Part shown: positions 32,848 to 40,738 of the stretch, one piece after another
Position numbering within the stretch: position 1 is the first letter of the stretch
How the letters are laid out: each line of letters opens with the position of its first letter
DNA from: Sediminispirochaeta bajacaliforniensis DSM 16054
Lineage (GTDB): Bacteria; Spirochaetota; Spirochaetia; DSM-16054; Sediminispirochaetaceae
DNA length: 42,671 nucleotides
Direction of reading: 5' to 3'
Assembly (NCBI RefSeq): GCF_000378205.1
Contig: NZ_KB899434.1
Coordinates: forward strand, 1-42,671
Position numbers and translations under genes: made by a program
The notes under the pieces: generated by a model
The model's database searches: none
Seen by the model: the letters and a program-made list of their open reading frames with translations, nothing else
Told to the model about the DNA's origin: nothing

Positions 32848-32899
32848 GTCGATAAAATGATTATCGTCGATATTTCTTTATTAATCAAGAAATATCGAC
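32848..32899. promoter_or_regulatory. Repressor operator cluster
   Basis: A perfect 13-bp inverted repeat, GTCGATATTTCTT (32866-32878) and AAGAAATATCGAC (32887-32899), spans an 8-base centre. Beside it lies a second, shorter one, CGATAA (32850-32855) and TTATCG (32861-32866). Further GTCGAT/ATCGAC half-sites occur at 32848 and within the repressor gene (about 32945). The cluster covers the likely early promoter and is the natural binding site for the repressor at 32927. Confidence 0.65.
32860..32888 (-). promoter_or_regulatory. Early promoter (leftward, ner-transposase operon)
   Basis: On the minus strand TTGATT (32888-32883) and GATAAT (32865-32860) are 17 bases apart, a good sigma-70 type promoter. 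It lies within the operator cluster, so binding by the repressor would shut off ner, transposase and mor. The start point would be near 32850, giving a leader of about 100 bases. Confidence 0.6.
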
Positions 32900-32926
32900 C
32901 AATATTAAGGAGAAATCTTATATTAT

Positions 32927-33637
32927 ATGGATTGGATAAGAATAATCGACAAAGCAGAGGAGATAGTACTTAAAAAAGGGTTGCCGAAAGCTGATTTAGC
33001 AAAAATTTTAGGAGTTCGTTCGCAATATATTTCAGATCTAAAATCTGGAAAATCAAAAAATCCTGGCTCAGAATTCACCTTAGCGTTAATAAATCAACTT
33101 GGTATTAGTCCTTTGTGGATTCAAACGGGCAAAGGAAACGCTACATCCTCAAACGAAGCGAATATCATTATTCCCCTTCTTACACAGCCTGATGAAGTGA
33201 TTAAAATAAAGCCTGATCCAGATTGGGAAGCTATTGACCATTTTGATGCTGATATCAAAATCACAATACCTGACTGGTTAAAAAGATATGGCCCTAATCT
33301 TCGATCAATAGAAGTGCCTGATAATCGTATGGCTCCTCTTTTTTATAGTGGTGATATTGTTATCTATGAATCAACTGGTTGTTATGGGGCAGGTATTCAT
33401 ATAATAAAACTGAATGGCAAGGTTGTTATTCGTCGTTTAGTAAGAGAAGATTCCCAATATATGGCATATTGCGAATTAAGTAAAATAAAACCAGAACCAG
33501 TTCAAATCTATGATGTAGTAGGACTTGTTCGTGCTGTTATCCGCAGAGTCTGGGATCAGGAACCAATGATTGTCAAACAAGAAAATCAGTACGTTGAAAA
33601 TGATAGTCAACCTATACAGAAAAAGGAGATTGGATAA
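32927..33637 (+). CDS. Phage repressor, XRE HTH plus degenerate S24 (LexA-like) domain
   Basis: The 236-residue protein has an N-terminal helix-turn-helix (about 20-50: LPKADLAKILGVRSQYISDL) and a C-terminal S24-like domain (about 125-205: VPDNRMAPLFYSGDIVIYE, KLNGKVVIRRLVRE). In self-cleaving relatives the motif is G-D-S-M-x-P and K-R-L; here residues 132-137 read DNRMAP and 169-171 RRL, so catalytic Ser and Lys both seem replaced. AAGGAG lies 14 bases before the ATG, rather far. It faces away from the early operon and sits on operators it probably binds. It would keep the prophage silent. Confidence 0.75.
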   Translation: MDWIRIIDKAEEIVLKKGLPKADLAKILGVRSQYISDLKSGKSKNPGSEFTLALINQLGISPLWIQTGKGNATSSNEANIIIPLLTQPDEVIKIKPDPDWEAIDHFDADIKITIPDWLKRYGPNLRSIEVPDNRMAPLFYSGDIVIYESTGCYGAGIHIIKLNGKVVIRRLVREDSQYMAYCELSKIKPEPVQIYDVVGLVRAVIRRVWDQEPMIVKQENQYVENDSQPIQKKEIG

Positions 33638-33689
33638 TAGACTTCCCGGGATGCAAGGGAGGGGAGAAAATAACTTAAGAGAGGAAAAA

Positions 33690-34133
33690 ATGAAAAAAAT
33701 GGTTATGGCAGTTTTGTTTTTCTTGTTGGTGGGAACGCTTCTTTCCTCTGATGAACTTAGCGGAAAAACCCTCTATCGAATTGAACATATGGAGGTTTTA
33801 AGAGACGGACGGCTATATGGTTTTTTAGTTGGGAAATACACCTTCAATGATGACGGAACATATAAATTAGAAAAAATAATTAATTTTGATGAAAAACCAA
33901 AATCTTATACAGTTGTTCAGTATTCTCTTTCGGAAAAGGGGTTTTACACAGAGCTCAATGATGAAGAAAATGCAGTACTTATTAAGATGGATAATAATGC
34001 GTATCTATTATCACAACCTGGAGGCGACATCGAATTTGCTATATATGATGATCTAAGTTGGTTAGTCTCTGAAGATATTGCAAGAACAATAGTGCTTGAT
34101 AATCCTGAACGGCCTACCTATGAGGGGCATTAG
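33690..34133 (+). CDS. Secreted protein behind the repressor, unknown (lysogeny-expressed candidate)
   Basis: The 147-residue protein has a signal peptide MKKMVMAVLFFLLVGTLLSS followed by a polar, beta-rich body (GKYTFNDDGTYKLEKI, IDLS-type strands) with no cysteines. AGAGAGGAAAAA precedes ATG 33690. It lies 52 bp after the repressor on the same strand and is AT-rich, so it is probably transcribed in the lysogen. Such genes often give superinfection exclusion or change the host surface. No family recognised. Confidence 0.6.
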   Translation: MKKMVMAVLFFLLVGTLLSSDELSGKTLYRIEHMEVLRDGRLYGFLVGKYTFNDDGTYKLEKIINFDEKPKSYTVVQYSLSEKGFYTELNDEENAVLIKMDNNAYLLSQPGGDIEFAIYDDLSWLVSEDIARTIVLDNPERPTYEGH

Positions 34134-34150
34134 CACTTCCGAAGATACCA

Positions 34151-34193
34151 AATAAAAAAGGAATAAGGCTGAAACTGTGTACAGCCTTATTCC
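34151..34193 (-). terminator. Terminator after the head operon, gpF end
   Basis: On the minus strand GGAATAAGGCTG (34193-34182) and CAGCCTTATTCC (34171-34160) form a perfect 12-bp stem with a 10-base loop, and T6 with more T follows (34159-34151). It would end the leftward gp25-to-gpF transcript before it runs antisense through the secreted-protein and repressor genes. The flanking 34196-34389 holds no clear gene, only a short minus-strand frame (AVNQTYNRYQSYRYTSDQRL...) without a start codon. Confidence 0.75.
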
Positions 34194-34389
34194 AAGATGG
34201 TGCAAGCTCGCGTCCGCTTGCGGGACATCCAGGCATCGTATGGCTACGTCATTGCCATAACAGTATCAAAGACATTCCCGAAAGCTTGCTAACAATGGTT
34301 AAAAGCGTTATCTTAAAAGAAAGCAGGCGCTGATCAGAGGTGTAACGGTATGACTGGTAACGGTTATATGTCTGGTTGACAGCGACCTG

Positions 34390-35703
34390 CTATTTTATTT
34401 TTTGCAATGCGCTGATTCTGCTGTACTCATCAATACCAATTTTATAGGCGCTTCTGAGCGATGCAGCTGTTAGAACAGTTCCGTGAGAACTTTTTCTATA
34501 TTGGGCTTGGACGGCAATCTTTACAAAGTGTTCAGCATCCTGTTCATAGACGTATAACAGAGATTTACCGTCTGGGTCAAAATAGACAGAGGCATCCAAT
34601 AGATAATCAATAATTCTTGACCATTCCAGATTACTTAATGCATCGGCCGCTTTTGCATGTCTGGCCCCCTTGGGCCCATTAATAAGACCGGCACGCATAT
34701 TAATAATAGAGGTTTCTCCTACGTTAATATTTTTATGTTGCTTCATCCACTTTGCTATTGTCCTATCAATAAACCCAACCGGTGACAGATAATCACCTTT
34801 AATGGAACCGGCGGCGGCCCGTGAAACAAAACTATTATGGGCCTCCTGAAAGACGGTATTGTGCACCAGTGACCGGGCTATTTCCTCAAATTGTGCAGGG
34901 AATTTCTGTGATCCTTTTTTCAGAGCCTCTTCAAATACCGGTGCAACGCGGCCGGTCAATCCTTGATTCCAGTTGAATCCTGGAGTAATCCCTTTGGGGA
35001 TGTGTTCGATAATTCCCTTCCGCTCATTGTAATACTGTTTAGATACGGTTTTCGGAGCCGTGGTTTTTACCGGCAGAGTGCCTCCCCCGGTACCGTCCGC
35101 CCGTGGCGGAATCGTTATCCCTTCGCGTTCATACCGTTCTTTACGGGCTTTTGAAACCGCCGTGATATAACACTTACAGCCATATCCGTTAGGCGGTAAA
35201 TGGCTATTCCACCACGGATCGTCCTTCGGAAGAATCAATCCTTCCCAGGCCTCATGCTGTTCCCGATGGGTATGGCTTGGTCCCAGCCGATACATTAGAT
35301 ATGGGTGTGCGGGGCTGTCCATGGCCCTGTCGTAGGTTCCCTTTTGGTATGCACTCCGGAGGTTTGTGCTGTATATGGTACGTAACCGACGGTCACTCCC
35401 AAGCTGGGCATGTACCTCCCGTCCTGTTACGGGGTCTGTCATTGTTTTTTTGCCCCACCAGCCTTTTCCCTGCAGAGTCGGAGCCAGATTCTTTTTGAAC
35501 GAATCAAAGGTTTCTCCGTTCTTGATCGCCTGTTCCACTGCGCCCTTTATATCCGCCAAGACATCCGTCTGCATGGCTTTTGCTACGGTAAAAGCTGTGG
35601 CATGTTCTTCATTCCAGACATCCTTGTAGCTAAATGCCGGGGTAAGGTTTTTGCGTTTTATGTAATCAAGAGCCTGCTTTGGCACCATGTTCGGGGAACT
35701 CAT
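34390..35703 (-). CDS. Minor head protein, Mu gpF-like, with C-terminal nuclease-like domain
   Basis: The 437-residue protein has the Phage_Mu_F domain in the first half, with YSTNLRSAYQKGTYDRAMDS, SHTHREQHEAWEGLILPKDD and PPNGYGCKC (about 110-178). F helps head morphogenesis and DNA entry. The last 100 residues (LSNLEWSRIIDYLLDASVYF ... DAEHFVKIAVQAQ ... GTVLTAASLRSAYKI) look like the PBECR group (phage Barnase-EndoU-ColicinE5/RelE-like nucleases) that is often fused to such proteins. This second identification is tentative. It follows the portal gene with a 4-bp overlap and ends the first head operon. Confidence 0.8.
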   Translation of the reverse strand: MSSPNMVPKQALDYIKRKNLTPAFSYKDVWNEEHATAFTVAKAMQTDVLADIKGAVEQAIKNGETFDSFKKNLAPTLQGKGWWGKKTMTDPVTGREVHAQLGSDRRLRTIYSTNLRSAYQKGTYDRAMDSPAHPYLMYRLGPSHTHREQHEAWEGLILPKDDPWWNSHLPPNGYGCKCYITAVSKARKERYEREGITIPPRADGTGGGTLPVKTTAPKTVSKQYYNERKGIIEHIPKGITPGFNWNQGLTGRVAPVFEEALKKGSQKFPAQFEEIARSLVHNTVFQEAHNSFVSRAAAGSIKGDYLSPVGFIDRTIAKWMKQHKNINVGETSIINMRAGLINGPKGARHAKAADALSNLEWSRIIDYLLDASVYFDPDGKSLLYVYEQDAEHFVKIAVQAQYRKSSHGTVLTAASLRSAYKIGIDEYSRISALQKIK

Positions 35704-37280
35704 CCATCATCCTCACCATCAAATTCAGAATCTCCGGTGGCGCGGGAGTTAAAAAATGCGATGGCCATCAATTCAGCAATTTTGTCCGGTTTCCATTCGG
35801 TCACCAGTTTTTCCAGTTCTATCCGAAAGCTTTTAAAGTCGGTTGCTTTATTCGATGCCTCCTCTATGATGGAGGCTATTTCATCGGATATTTCGATAAA
35901 ATCACTTTTAGTAGCTTCATCAACAAGTTCTTCTTCTGTGGCCGAGGCCTTGCTCATTGCAACGCTCTGGGTATTTAACGCAGTCCTATGGTCCCGCGGC
36001 CATGCCGAATTCAAACCTCCGGGAGAAAGCAATGTAGATTGAGACTCAAGAACTTCATCATTTTCGTCAGGAACGGACAAGCTCAATAGGCTGAGCATTT
36101 CATCTTTTTTTACCCGTAGTCCCAAGGGTACAAGCTTGTTTACTGAATTAACAATGAGCTCAACATTCTTTTCTTCAACGTATTTGAGTCTGAGACGCGG
36201 ATAGACTTCCTGATCTCCAAAATTTAATTTTACATACGGGATTACCAGGTCGCGGTTCAGAGTTTGTTCCAGCTGAGCAGCATCAGCCCTGAGAATATCC
36301 TGACGCACCTCTTCCTGGGATGTTTCATTTCCCAGTTTTCCTGGCGTTCCTTCCGTGCTTGCTGTCTGGCCGAGTACTAACTTGGAAAACTGTTTATCCA
36401 CCCACTCGGCGTATTTCTCGTACACATCTGCATTGGTCCCTGTATTCTTTGCTTCGACGATATCAATAAGCATCGATTCAGGGATAACCGCACCTACGTC
36501 CGTTCCGATAGAGGCAACGGCCCGCCGCAGAGTTTTGATATCTTCTTTCGTCGCTTTCTTCCCGTATTTCCCCAGCCTTACAGGATAGCCGAAACGGTCA
36601 ACAAAGGCTGCCCAGCTCGTTACATCATAGTGTTTAATCAACCAATAAAACAAAGCGGAAAAGGAGAGCCCACCGGTAATCTGTTTTCCGGCAAGCAGGT
36701 TCGGTTCATGGATAATGAAATGATATGGTTTCAGTTCAATCAGATCAGATCCATAGGCTCCTCTGAGTTTTAATATGCCCGTTTCCCTCTCATATGCAAA
36801 CCAGCGGGGATCACGAAATCGGAACTCTGCGGGTTTCCATACTGAACCACTGGTATCCCACATAGTTTCGTTGGCAGAAAATCCCTTTCCCAAGGCATCG
36901 AGAGCGTTTTTCTTTAGATCCATAATATCAGGGTGTTTTTGTATATCCCTGGTAACAGCCTCGGCAATTTTTAGCTCCTGATCAGCATCTCCTGCCGGTT
37001 CCACATATAAGGGTAATCCCTCAACCGCATGTTTTCGTGTGGATAAGACAGATCGATAATGTAAGTCCCGTTCCTCAAGCTCTTGCGCCAATTCCAAATA
37101 TTCGGCTGGACAGTCACCATTCCTGACAGCATTAAGAATCGAACCAAGGCGATCAGGAGTAAGGCCCGCTACAAGGCCACCACTCCAGATCGATCGATTA
37201 GAATTATGTATAACATAGGCCTGTTCGGTCCTTAGATCTTTTTCACTTGGCTTTTTCAATCGGTTGATCAATCGTCCCAT
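35700..37280 (-). CDS. Portal protein, Mu gp29-like (DUF935)
   Basis: The 526-residue protein matches DUF935: EYLELAQELEERDLHYRSVL STRK (about 60-83), ALDALGKGFSANETMWDTSG, FRDPRWFAYERETGILKLRG, LSFSALFYWLIKHYDVTSWA AFVDRFGYPVRLGKY and VLGQTASTEGTPG. Twelve copies form the ring through which DNA is packed and ejected. The acidic C-terminus is less conserved. It overlaps the terminase gene by 13 bp. Confidence 0.9.
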   Translation of the reverse strand: MGRLINRLKKPSEKDLRTEQAYVIHNSNRSIWSGGLVAGLTPDRLGSILNAVRNGDCPAEYLELAQELEERDLHYRSVLSTRKHAVEGLPLYVEPAGDADQELKIAEAVTRDIQKHPDIMDLKKNALDALGKGFSANETMWDTSGSVWKPAEFRFRDPRWFAYERETGILKLRGAYGSDLIELKPYHFIIHEPNLLAGKQITGGLSFSALFYWLIKHYDVTSWAAFVDRFGYPVRLGKYGKKATKEDIKTLRRAVASIGTDVGAVIPESMLIDIVEAKNTGTNADVYEKYAEWVDKQFSKLVLGQTASTEGTPGKLGNETSQEEVRQDILRADAAQLEQTLNRDLVIPYVKLNFGDQEVYPRLRLKYVEEKNVELIVNSVNKLVPLGLRVKKDEMLSLLSLSVPDENDEVLESQSTLLSPGGLNSAWPRDHRTALNTQSVAMSKASATEEELVDEATKSDFIEISDEIASIIEEASNKATDFKSFRIELEKLVTEWKPDKIAELMAIAFFNSRATGDSEFDGEDDG

Positions 37281-38740
37281 GGATCTCGCACCCCCGTTCG
37301 GAAAATATTCTCTGCCGGTACTGCATCATAATCGTATGGTTGATATCCACCGTCTTCGTCCTCTAAGAGGGCAAAGGTGACCATCACTTTTGCAATAGCT
37401 CCATCCCCATGGCGTCGTTCTCTCGGTCCGCCGGTACGATCAAGTACTCGGGGAATTCCGGCCTTTAATCCAACGACCCGGAAATCATCCCGAATAAAGC
37501 CATCGCCAGGGATTGTGGTAATTCCATCTTCCATACGGCTTTTCAGTTTCGGGAAGTTTTCCCCATACCATGATTGGGTCAGCATGACCTGGTGAACAAA
37601 TCCTGGCCATTCCTGTTCTGCTTTTTCTGCTATCATTTGACCATTACCACGGGCATCGAATGCCCCACCGGAAAAGTTTGGAAGATTCTCCATGACCATT
37701 TTGATAGTTTGCCATTGTTGATCAAAACAAACATTTCGTAATTCAATAACACAAAATGTAAGCTGCTTATCATTCGGCAAAAGCTCATCAAGGAAGATAC
37801 AGGTCAGGTCTCCGGAACGGGCAAAGTCCTCTCCCAGGTATACCGGGCCGGTATGAGCCAGCAAGATATCCCGTACCTCTTTTTTGAACCATTTATCAAA
37901 TTCTCTGATTCGCTTCTCTTTAGGCAGGAAGGTAAAGCTGGCATCACAGACTTTCCTTAAAATCGGAATGGTCGGATCTTCAACCGATTCCAAGAGACTG
38001 GTTGGGAAATACCTGGTTCCCGCTTTTACCGGTATACAAAAAAGTTCTTCTTCGGCAGCATCCCCGTAGTCGACGATCAGTTTCTCTCTCCAGTCAGCCT
38101 CTATTGCCGGTGTCCATTCCCGTCCTTTTACCAGGCATATCCGTCTATACAGGCCCTCGGCCAGGGCATCATCCAGCGTTGTTTTATATAAACTGTAGGA
38201 TTTTTTCCCTTCTCGTATTTCCTTAATGAGTTCATTGAAAGGGTTGTCGTCTCCGTTATGCGTAGAGAGGATTCTCACACATCCACCCCACATTAAAAGG
38301 GCAAGGGCCGCCTTGAGCAGTTCCGACAAATCGTCGACAAAGGCCGCCTCATCGAGAATTACCCGGCCCTGTTTTGACCTCAGAGATCGGGGTACGGATG
38401 GCAGACACCAAACCTCGAAGCCGGAATCAAACCGCACCCGGTAAACGGTAATATCTTTATCCTCATCTTTCAGGACGACCTCTTCTACTTCGGATGCGGC
38501 AGCATTTAAATGCCGTGCCCAAAACGCACAGTCCTGGGCAAATTGCTGAGTCATTTCCTTGGAATAGGAAAGATAGTAAGAGCTTTGGCCTCCCGCCTCT
38601 TTGCTCTTTGCCGCATCCATAGCCGATGCCAAGGCCTCAACATAAGACGCTCCGATTCGTCTGCTTTTCTCCCAGACTTTTACTTCGGATTCGTCTTCTA
38701 TCCATCTTTTTTGATAGGGCAGAAGAATATCTTCGGTCAT
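37268..38740 (-). CDS. Terminase large subunit, Mu gp28-like
   Basis: The 490-residue protein has an N-terminal ATPase: the adenine-binding region LLPYQKRWIEDES, a Walker A-like WEKSRRIGAS (23-32), Walker B VILDEAA (127-133) and coupling motif STHNGDDNPF (159-168). A C-terminal RNase H-like nuclease starts at GPVYLGEDFARSGDLTCIFL (298-317), with D305 a likely metal ligand. It packs the phage DNA and cuts it by the headful method together with the gp27-like subunit upstream. Confidence 0.9.
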   Translation of the reverse strand: MTEDILLPYQKRWIEDESEVKVWEKSRRIGASYVEALASAMDAAKSKEAGGQSSYYLSYSKEMTQQFAQDCAFWARHLNAAASEVEEVVLKDEDKDITVYRVRFDSGFEVWCLPSVPRSLRSKQGRVILDEAAFVDDLSELLKAALALLMWGGCVRILSTHNGDDNPFNELIKEIREGKKSYSLYKTTLDDALAEGLYRRICLVKGREWTPAIEADWREKLIVDYGDAAEEELFCIPVKAGTRYFPTSLLESVEDPTIPILRKVCDASFTFLPKEKRIREFDKWFKKEVRDILLAHTGPVYLGEDFARSGDLTCIFLDELLPNDKQLTFCVIELRNVCFDQQWQTIKMVMENLPNFSGGAFDARGNGQMIAEKAEQEWPGFVHQVMLTQSWYGENFPKLKSRMEDGITTIPGDGFIRDDFRVVGLKAGIPRVLDRTGGPRERRHGDGAIAKVMVTFALLEDEDGGYQPYDYDAVPAENIFRTGVRDPWDD

Positions 38741-38741
38741 A

Positions 38742-39296
38742 TCATAGCCCTAAAATTTCGCGTTTAATCAGGTCCACCGTGGCGGGGGTAAGGCCTTTGG
38801 CCTTTGCTGTTTTATCAACAACTTCAGCGGCTTCGGCAAGAGTACGGTTTCTGATTTCCGATTCTCTTTCGGCATTCAATTTTTCAGCCGTTTCCAAATC
38901 CTTGAGCCCTCTGGAAACTTTGAATATGATATCGGTAACCAGTTCCGGTGCGATTTCTCCTTCTTCCTTGAGATCATCAATCTCAGATATCAAGTCAAAG
39001 GCGGCAAGACGGATCTGCTCGTTTACGACTTTTCCAAGTTTGTTCCTGCCCTCGGCACCAAATTTTTCGATATAGGCATCGGCCACTTCCTTAGCCTGGC
39101 GGTTCTTTTCCGCAAATCGTTTCATTCTCTTGGCATAACGATTTACCGAACTTTTAGATACCAGACTCTCTCCTGCTTCATCGTTTATGGCATCGACAAT
39201 TTCCGTCTGTGTTACCGCTGGATCAGCGAGCATCTCCTGCAACTTGGTTCTCAGATGCGCTGGCAATCGGTCAATAGCGCTTTTTTGTCCCATCAT
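38742..39296 (-). CDS. Terminase small-subunit-type protein, Mu gp27-like (DUF3486)
   Basis: The 184-residue protein follows the DUF3486 pattern: 'S.IDRLP..LR..L..ml.dp..TQ.EI.dain' (SAIDRLPAHLRTKLQEMLAD), LVSKSSVNRYAKRMKRFAEK and the end KGLTPATVDLIKREILGL. It begins with a DNA-binding helix-turn-helix, as fits recognition of the packaging site. Start 39296 or the second ATG at 39293 (TGATG with the previous stop). Confidence 0.85.
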   Translation of the reverse strand: MMGQKSAIDRLPAHLRTKLQEMLADPAVTQTEIVDAINDEAGESLVSKSSVNRYAKRMKRFAEKNRQAKEVADAYIEKFGAEGRNKLGKVVNEQIRLAAFDLISEIDDLKEEGEIAPELVTDIIFKVSRGLKDLETAEKLNAERESEIRNRTLAEAAEVVDKTAKAKGLTPATVDLIKREILGL

Positions 39297-39586
39297 TCCT
39301 CCAGTGGAGGATCAATCCCCTCTGCCCGAATAAATCCCTCAGCGACATCAAGCCCTGGCCGTGCAATGGTAACGATTACCAAAGGAGTGGCTCCCATCCT
39401 TTTGGTTTTGACATATCCTCTTTGTTCCAGCCAGTTAATCTGTTCGTTTACCTCTGATATGCCTACAGCATGACCATATTCTTTCAGCAACCGCTGTAGC
39501 ATTTCATTGGATAGATTATGGCCAGCATCATTCTTCAAACCCTGCAATATGAGCATCCGCTGATTCGGTGTAAAAATGGTTTCCAT
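39293..39586 (-). CDS. Small head-operon protein, Mu gp26-like (VpaChn25_0724 family)
   Basis: The 97-residue protein METIFTPNQRMLILQGLKND has the pattern 'R..IL..L......LNe..L...L...Gh..s...v...l.wLe..glv' (NLSNEMLQRLLKEYGHAVGI ... NEQINWLEQRGYVKTKRMGA) and ends PLVIVTIARPGLDVAEGFIR. This is a winged-helix family found before gp27 in Mu-like phages. AGGAGAAAAG precedes ATG 39586. Function unknown. Confidence 0.75.
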   Translation of the reverse strand: METIFTPNQRMLILQGLKNDAGHNLSNEMLQRLLKEYGHAVGISEVNEQINWLEQRGYVKTKRMGATPLVIVTIARPGLDVAEGFIRAEGIDPPLEE

Positions 39587-39594
39587 CTTTTCTC

Positions 39595-39921
39595 CTACTT
39601 CCCCGGCGTATTGCTGATAAACCAATTCTGTATTGACTGTAAAATCGGTTTTATTCCCTTGAGTTCACCTCCGAACTCACCCATTCTTCGCTGCATTTCG
39701 CTAAGTAAAGTATTCTCCAAATAATCAACACGTTTCTCTAACTTTCGATGGTCTTCGATACGTGCTTCCTTCTCAACAAGGATCAACTCAGATATTGATT
39801 GCCTAAAGGTTGCATCCTTTTCTTCTTGCTTCTTTTTCCAATAAGTGAAAACAGTAAATGATAATCCGGAGACGGATAAAAAGGTCCCAATTGCAGCAAG
39901 TACAAATTTTGCGATATCCAT
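39595..39921 (-). CDS. Membrane-anchored coiled-coil protein, Mu gp25 position (DUF2730-like)
   Basis: The 108-residue protein has one N-terminal membrane helix (MDIAKFVLAAIGTFLSVSGL...), followed by a long charged helix KKKQEEKDATFRQSISELIL and EARIEDHRKLEKRVDYLENT with coiled-coil heptads. AGGAGGGGGA lies right before ATG 39921. In Mu this position holds gp25 of the DUF2730 family with the same layout. It might also assist lysis, since the endolysin gene starts divergently next to it. Confidence 0.6.
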   Translation of the reverse strand: MDIAKFVLAAIGTFLSVSGLSFTVFTYWKKKQEEKDATFRQSISELILVEKEARIEDHRKLEKRVDYLENTLLSEMQRRMGEFGGELKGIKPILQSIQNWFISNTPGK

Positions 39922-40031
39922 TCCCCCTCCTACTTTCTGCAAAGTACCATGTCAGGAGAATGAACTAATTAAACAGTGGTTATTATGTCTTGATCTCTGT
40001 ATGTGGGATACTCGTTTTAGGAGGGTATGCC

Positions 40032-40073
40032 ATGATAATACGGAAAGAACAATATGAGAAGGGGCGAAGATGA
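40032..40073 (+). CDS. 13-codon leader frame coupled to the endolysin start
   Basis: ATG 40032 follows a strong AGGAGGGTATGCC. The frame encodes MIIRKEQYEKGRR and its TGA (40071-40073) overlaps the endolysin ATG (40070-40072). Translation of this short frame would bring ribosomes to the endolysin start, which also has its own AGAAGGGGCG. It may be a real leader peptide or a chance frame. Confidence 0.35.
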   Translation: MIIRKEQYEKGRR

Positions 40074-40738
40074 ACAAAATTATGAACCTCGCCCCTGAAG
40101 ATTATTACACACAGAGAAACAATCCATTTGTCTATGGAGATAATCCTCGTATTGACGGCGAAAAAGACTATCTGTTGAAAGCAAATGCACAGTGCATGCC
40201 TACAGCGTACGTAATGTTTCTCATCGGTAATAAAATCCCATATACAAATCTGACGCGACTTCCAGACGATGCCTATTTTTCGTCTTTACTCATAACCAAA
40301 GCCGCATGGGAATTTGCCGCAAAAAAATATTCCTGGTCAATCAACCGAAAAGATAAGAAAGGAAACATTCTGCCGGACATTCCGCCTAATGAAATTCATG
40401 GCATGTATGGATCATACCTTAGCAAGATTGTCTGTGGTCGTCGAGTATCTGATTTTATGACTGATCTCACATTCGATGACTATGTCGATCGAATTGATAC
40501 AGGGCAAGTAATCATGACTTCCGGATCGTTTCCAGGAATTGATGGGCACGCCTTCGATGCCGTCGGACGAGTAAAACGAGATTCTGCCATATCATTGAAG
40601 CTCGCAGATCCATGGGGCGATTTCAAGACAGGATATAAAAACCATTCTGGATACAACGTGTCTATGACACAAGAAAACTTTCTCCGCCATGTAAAACCGG
40701 TCGGAAAACTATATAAATGGGGGCATATCGTATTATGA
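40070..40738 (+). CDS. C39-like cysteine peptidase, candidate endolysin
   Basis: The 222-residue protein has NAQCMPTAYVMFLIGNKIPY (Cys42), GIDGHAFDAVGRV (His160) and LADPWGD (Asp180), the papain-like Cys-His-Asp order of C39_2 peptidases. No signal peptide or membrane helix is seen. As first gene of a cassette with a membrane protein and spanin-like frames, it is the best candidate for the enzyme that cuts the cell-wall peptide at lysis. A role in host range or processing is possible. It reads opposite to the head operon. Confidence 0.7.
   Translation: MNKIMNLAPEDYYTQRNNPFVYGDNPRIDGEKDYLLKANAQCMPTAYVMFLIGNKIPYTNLTRLPDDAYFSSLLITKAAWEFAAKKYSWSINRKDKKGNILPDIPPNEIHGMYGSYLSKIVCGRRVSDFMTDLTFDDYVDRIDTGQVIMTSGSFPGIDGHAFDAVGRVKRDSAISLKLADPWGDFKTGYKNHSGYNVSMTQENFLRHVKPVGKLYKWGHIVL

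Noticed and set aside
34196-34389. Possible prophage end or small gene between gpF and its terminator
   Set aside because: A minus-strand frame (about 46 residues) lacks a start and family; repeats like those at 11.4 kb were not found here, so I did not call an end.
35410-36042. A 210-residue plus-strand frame across the portal/gpF joint
   Set aside because: Antisense to two clear head genes and without conserved features.
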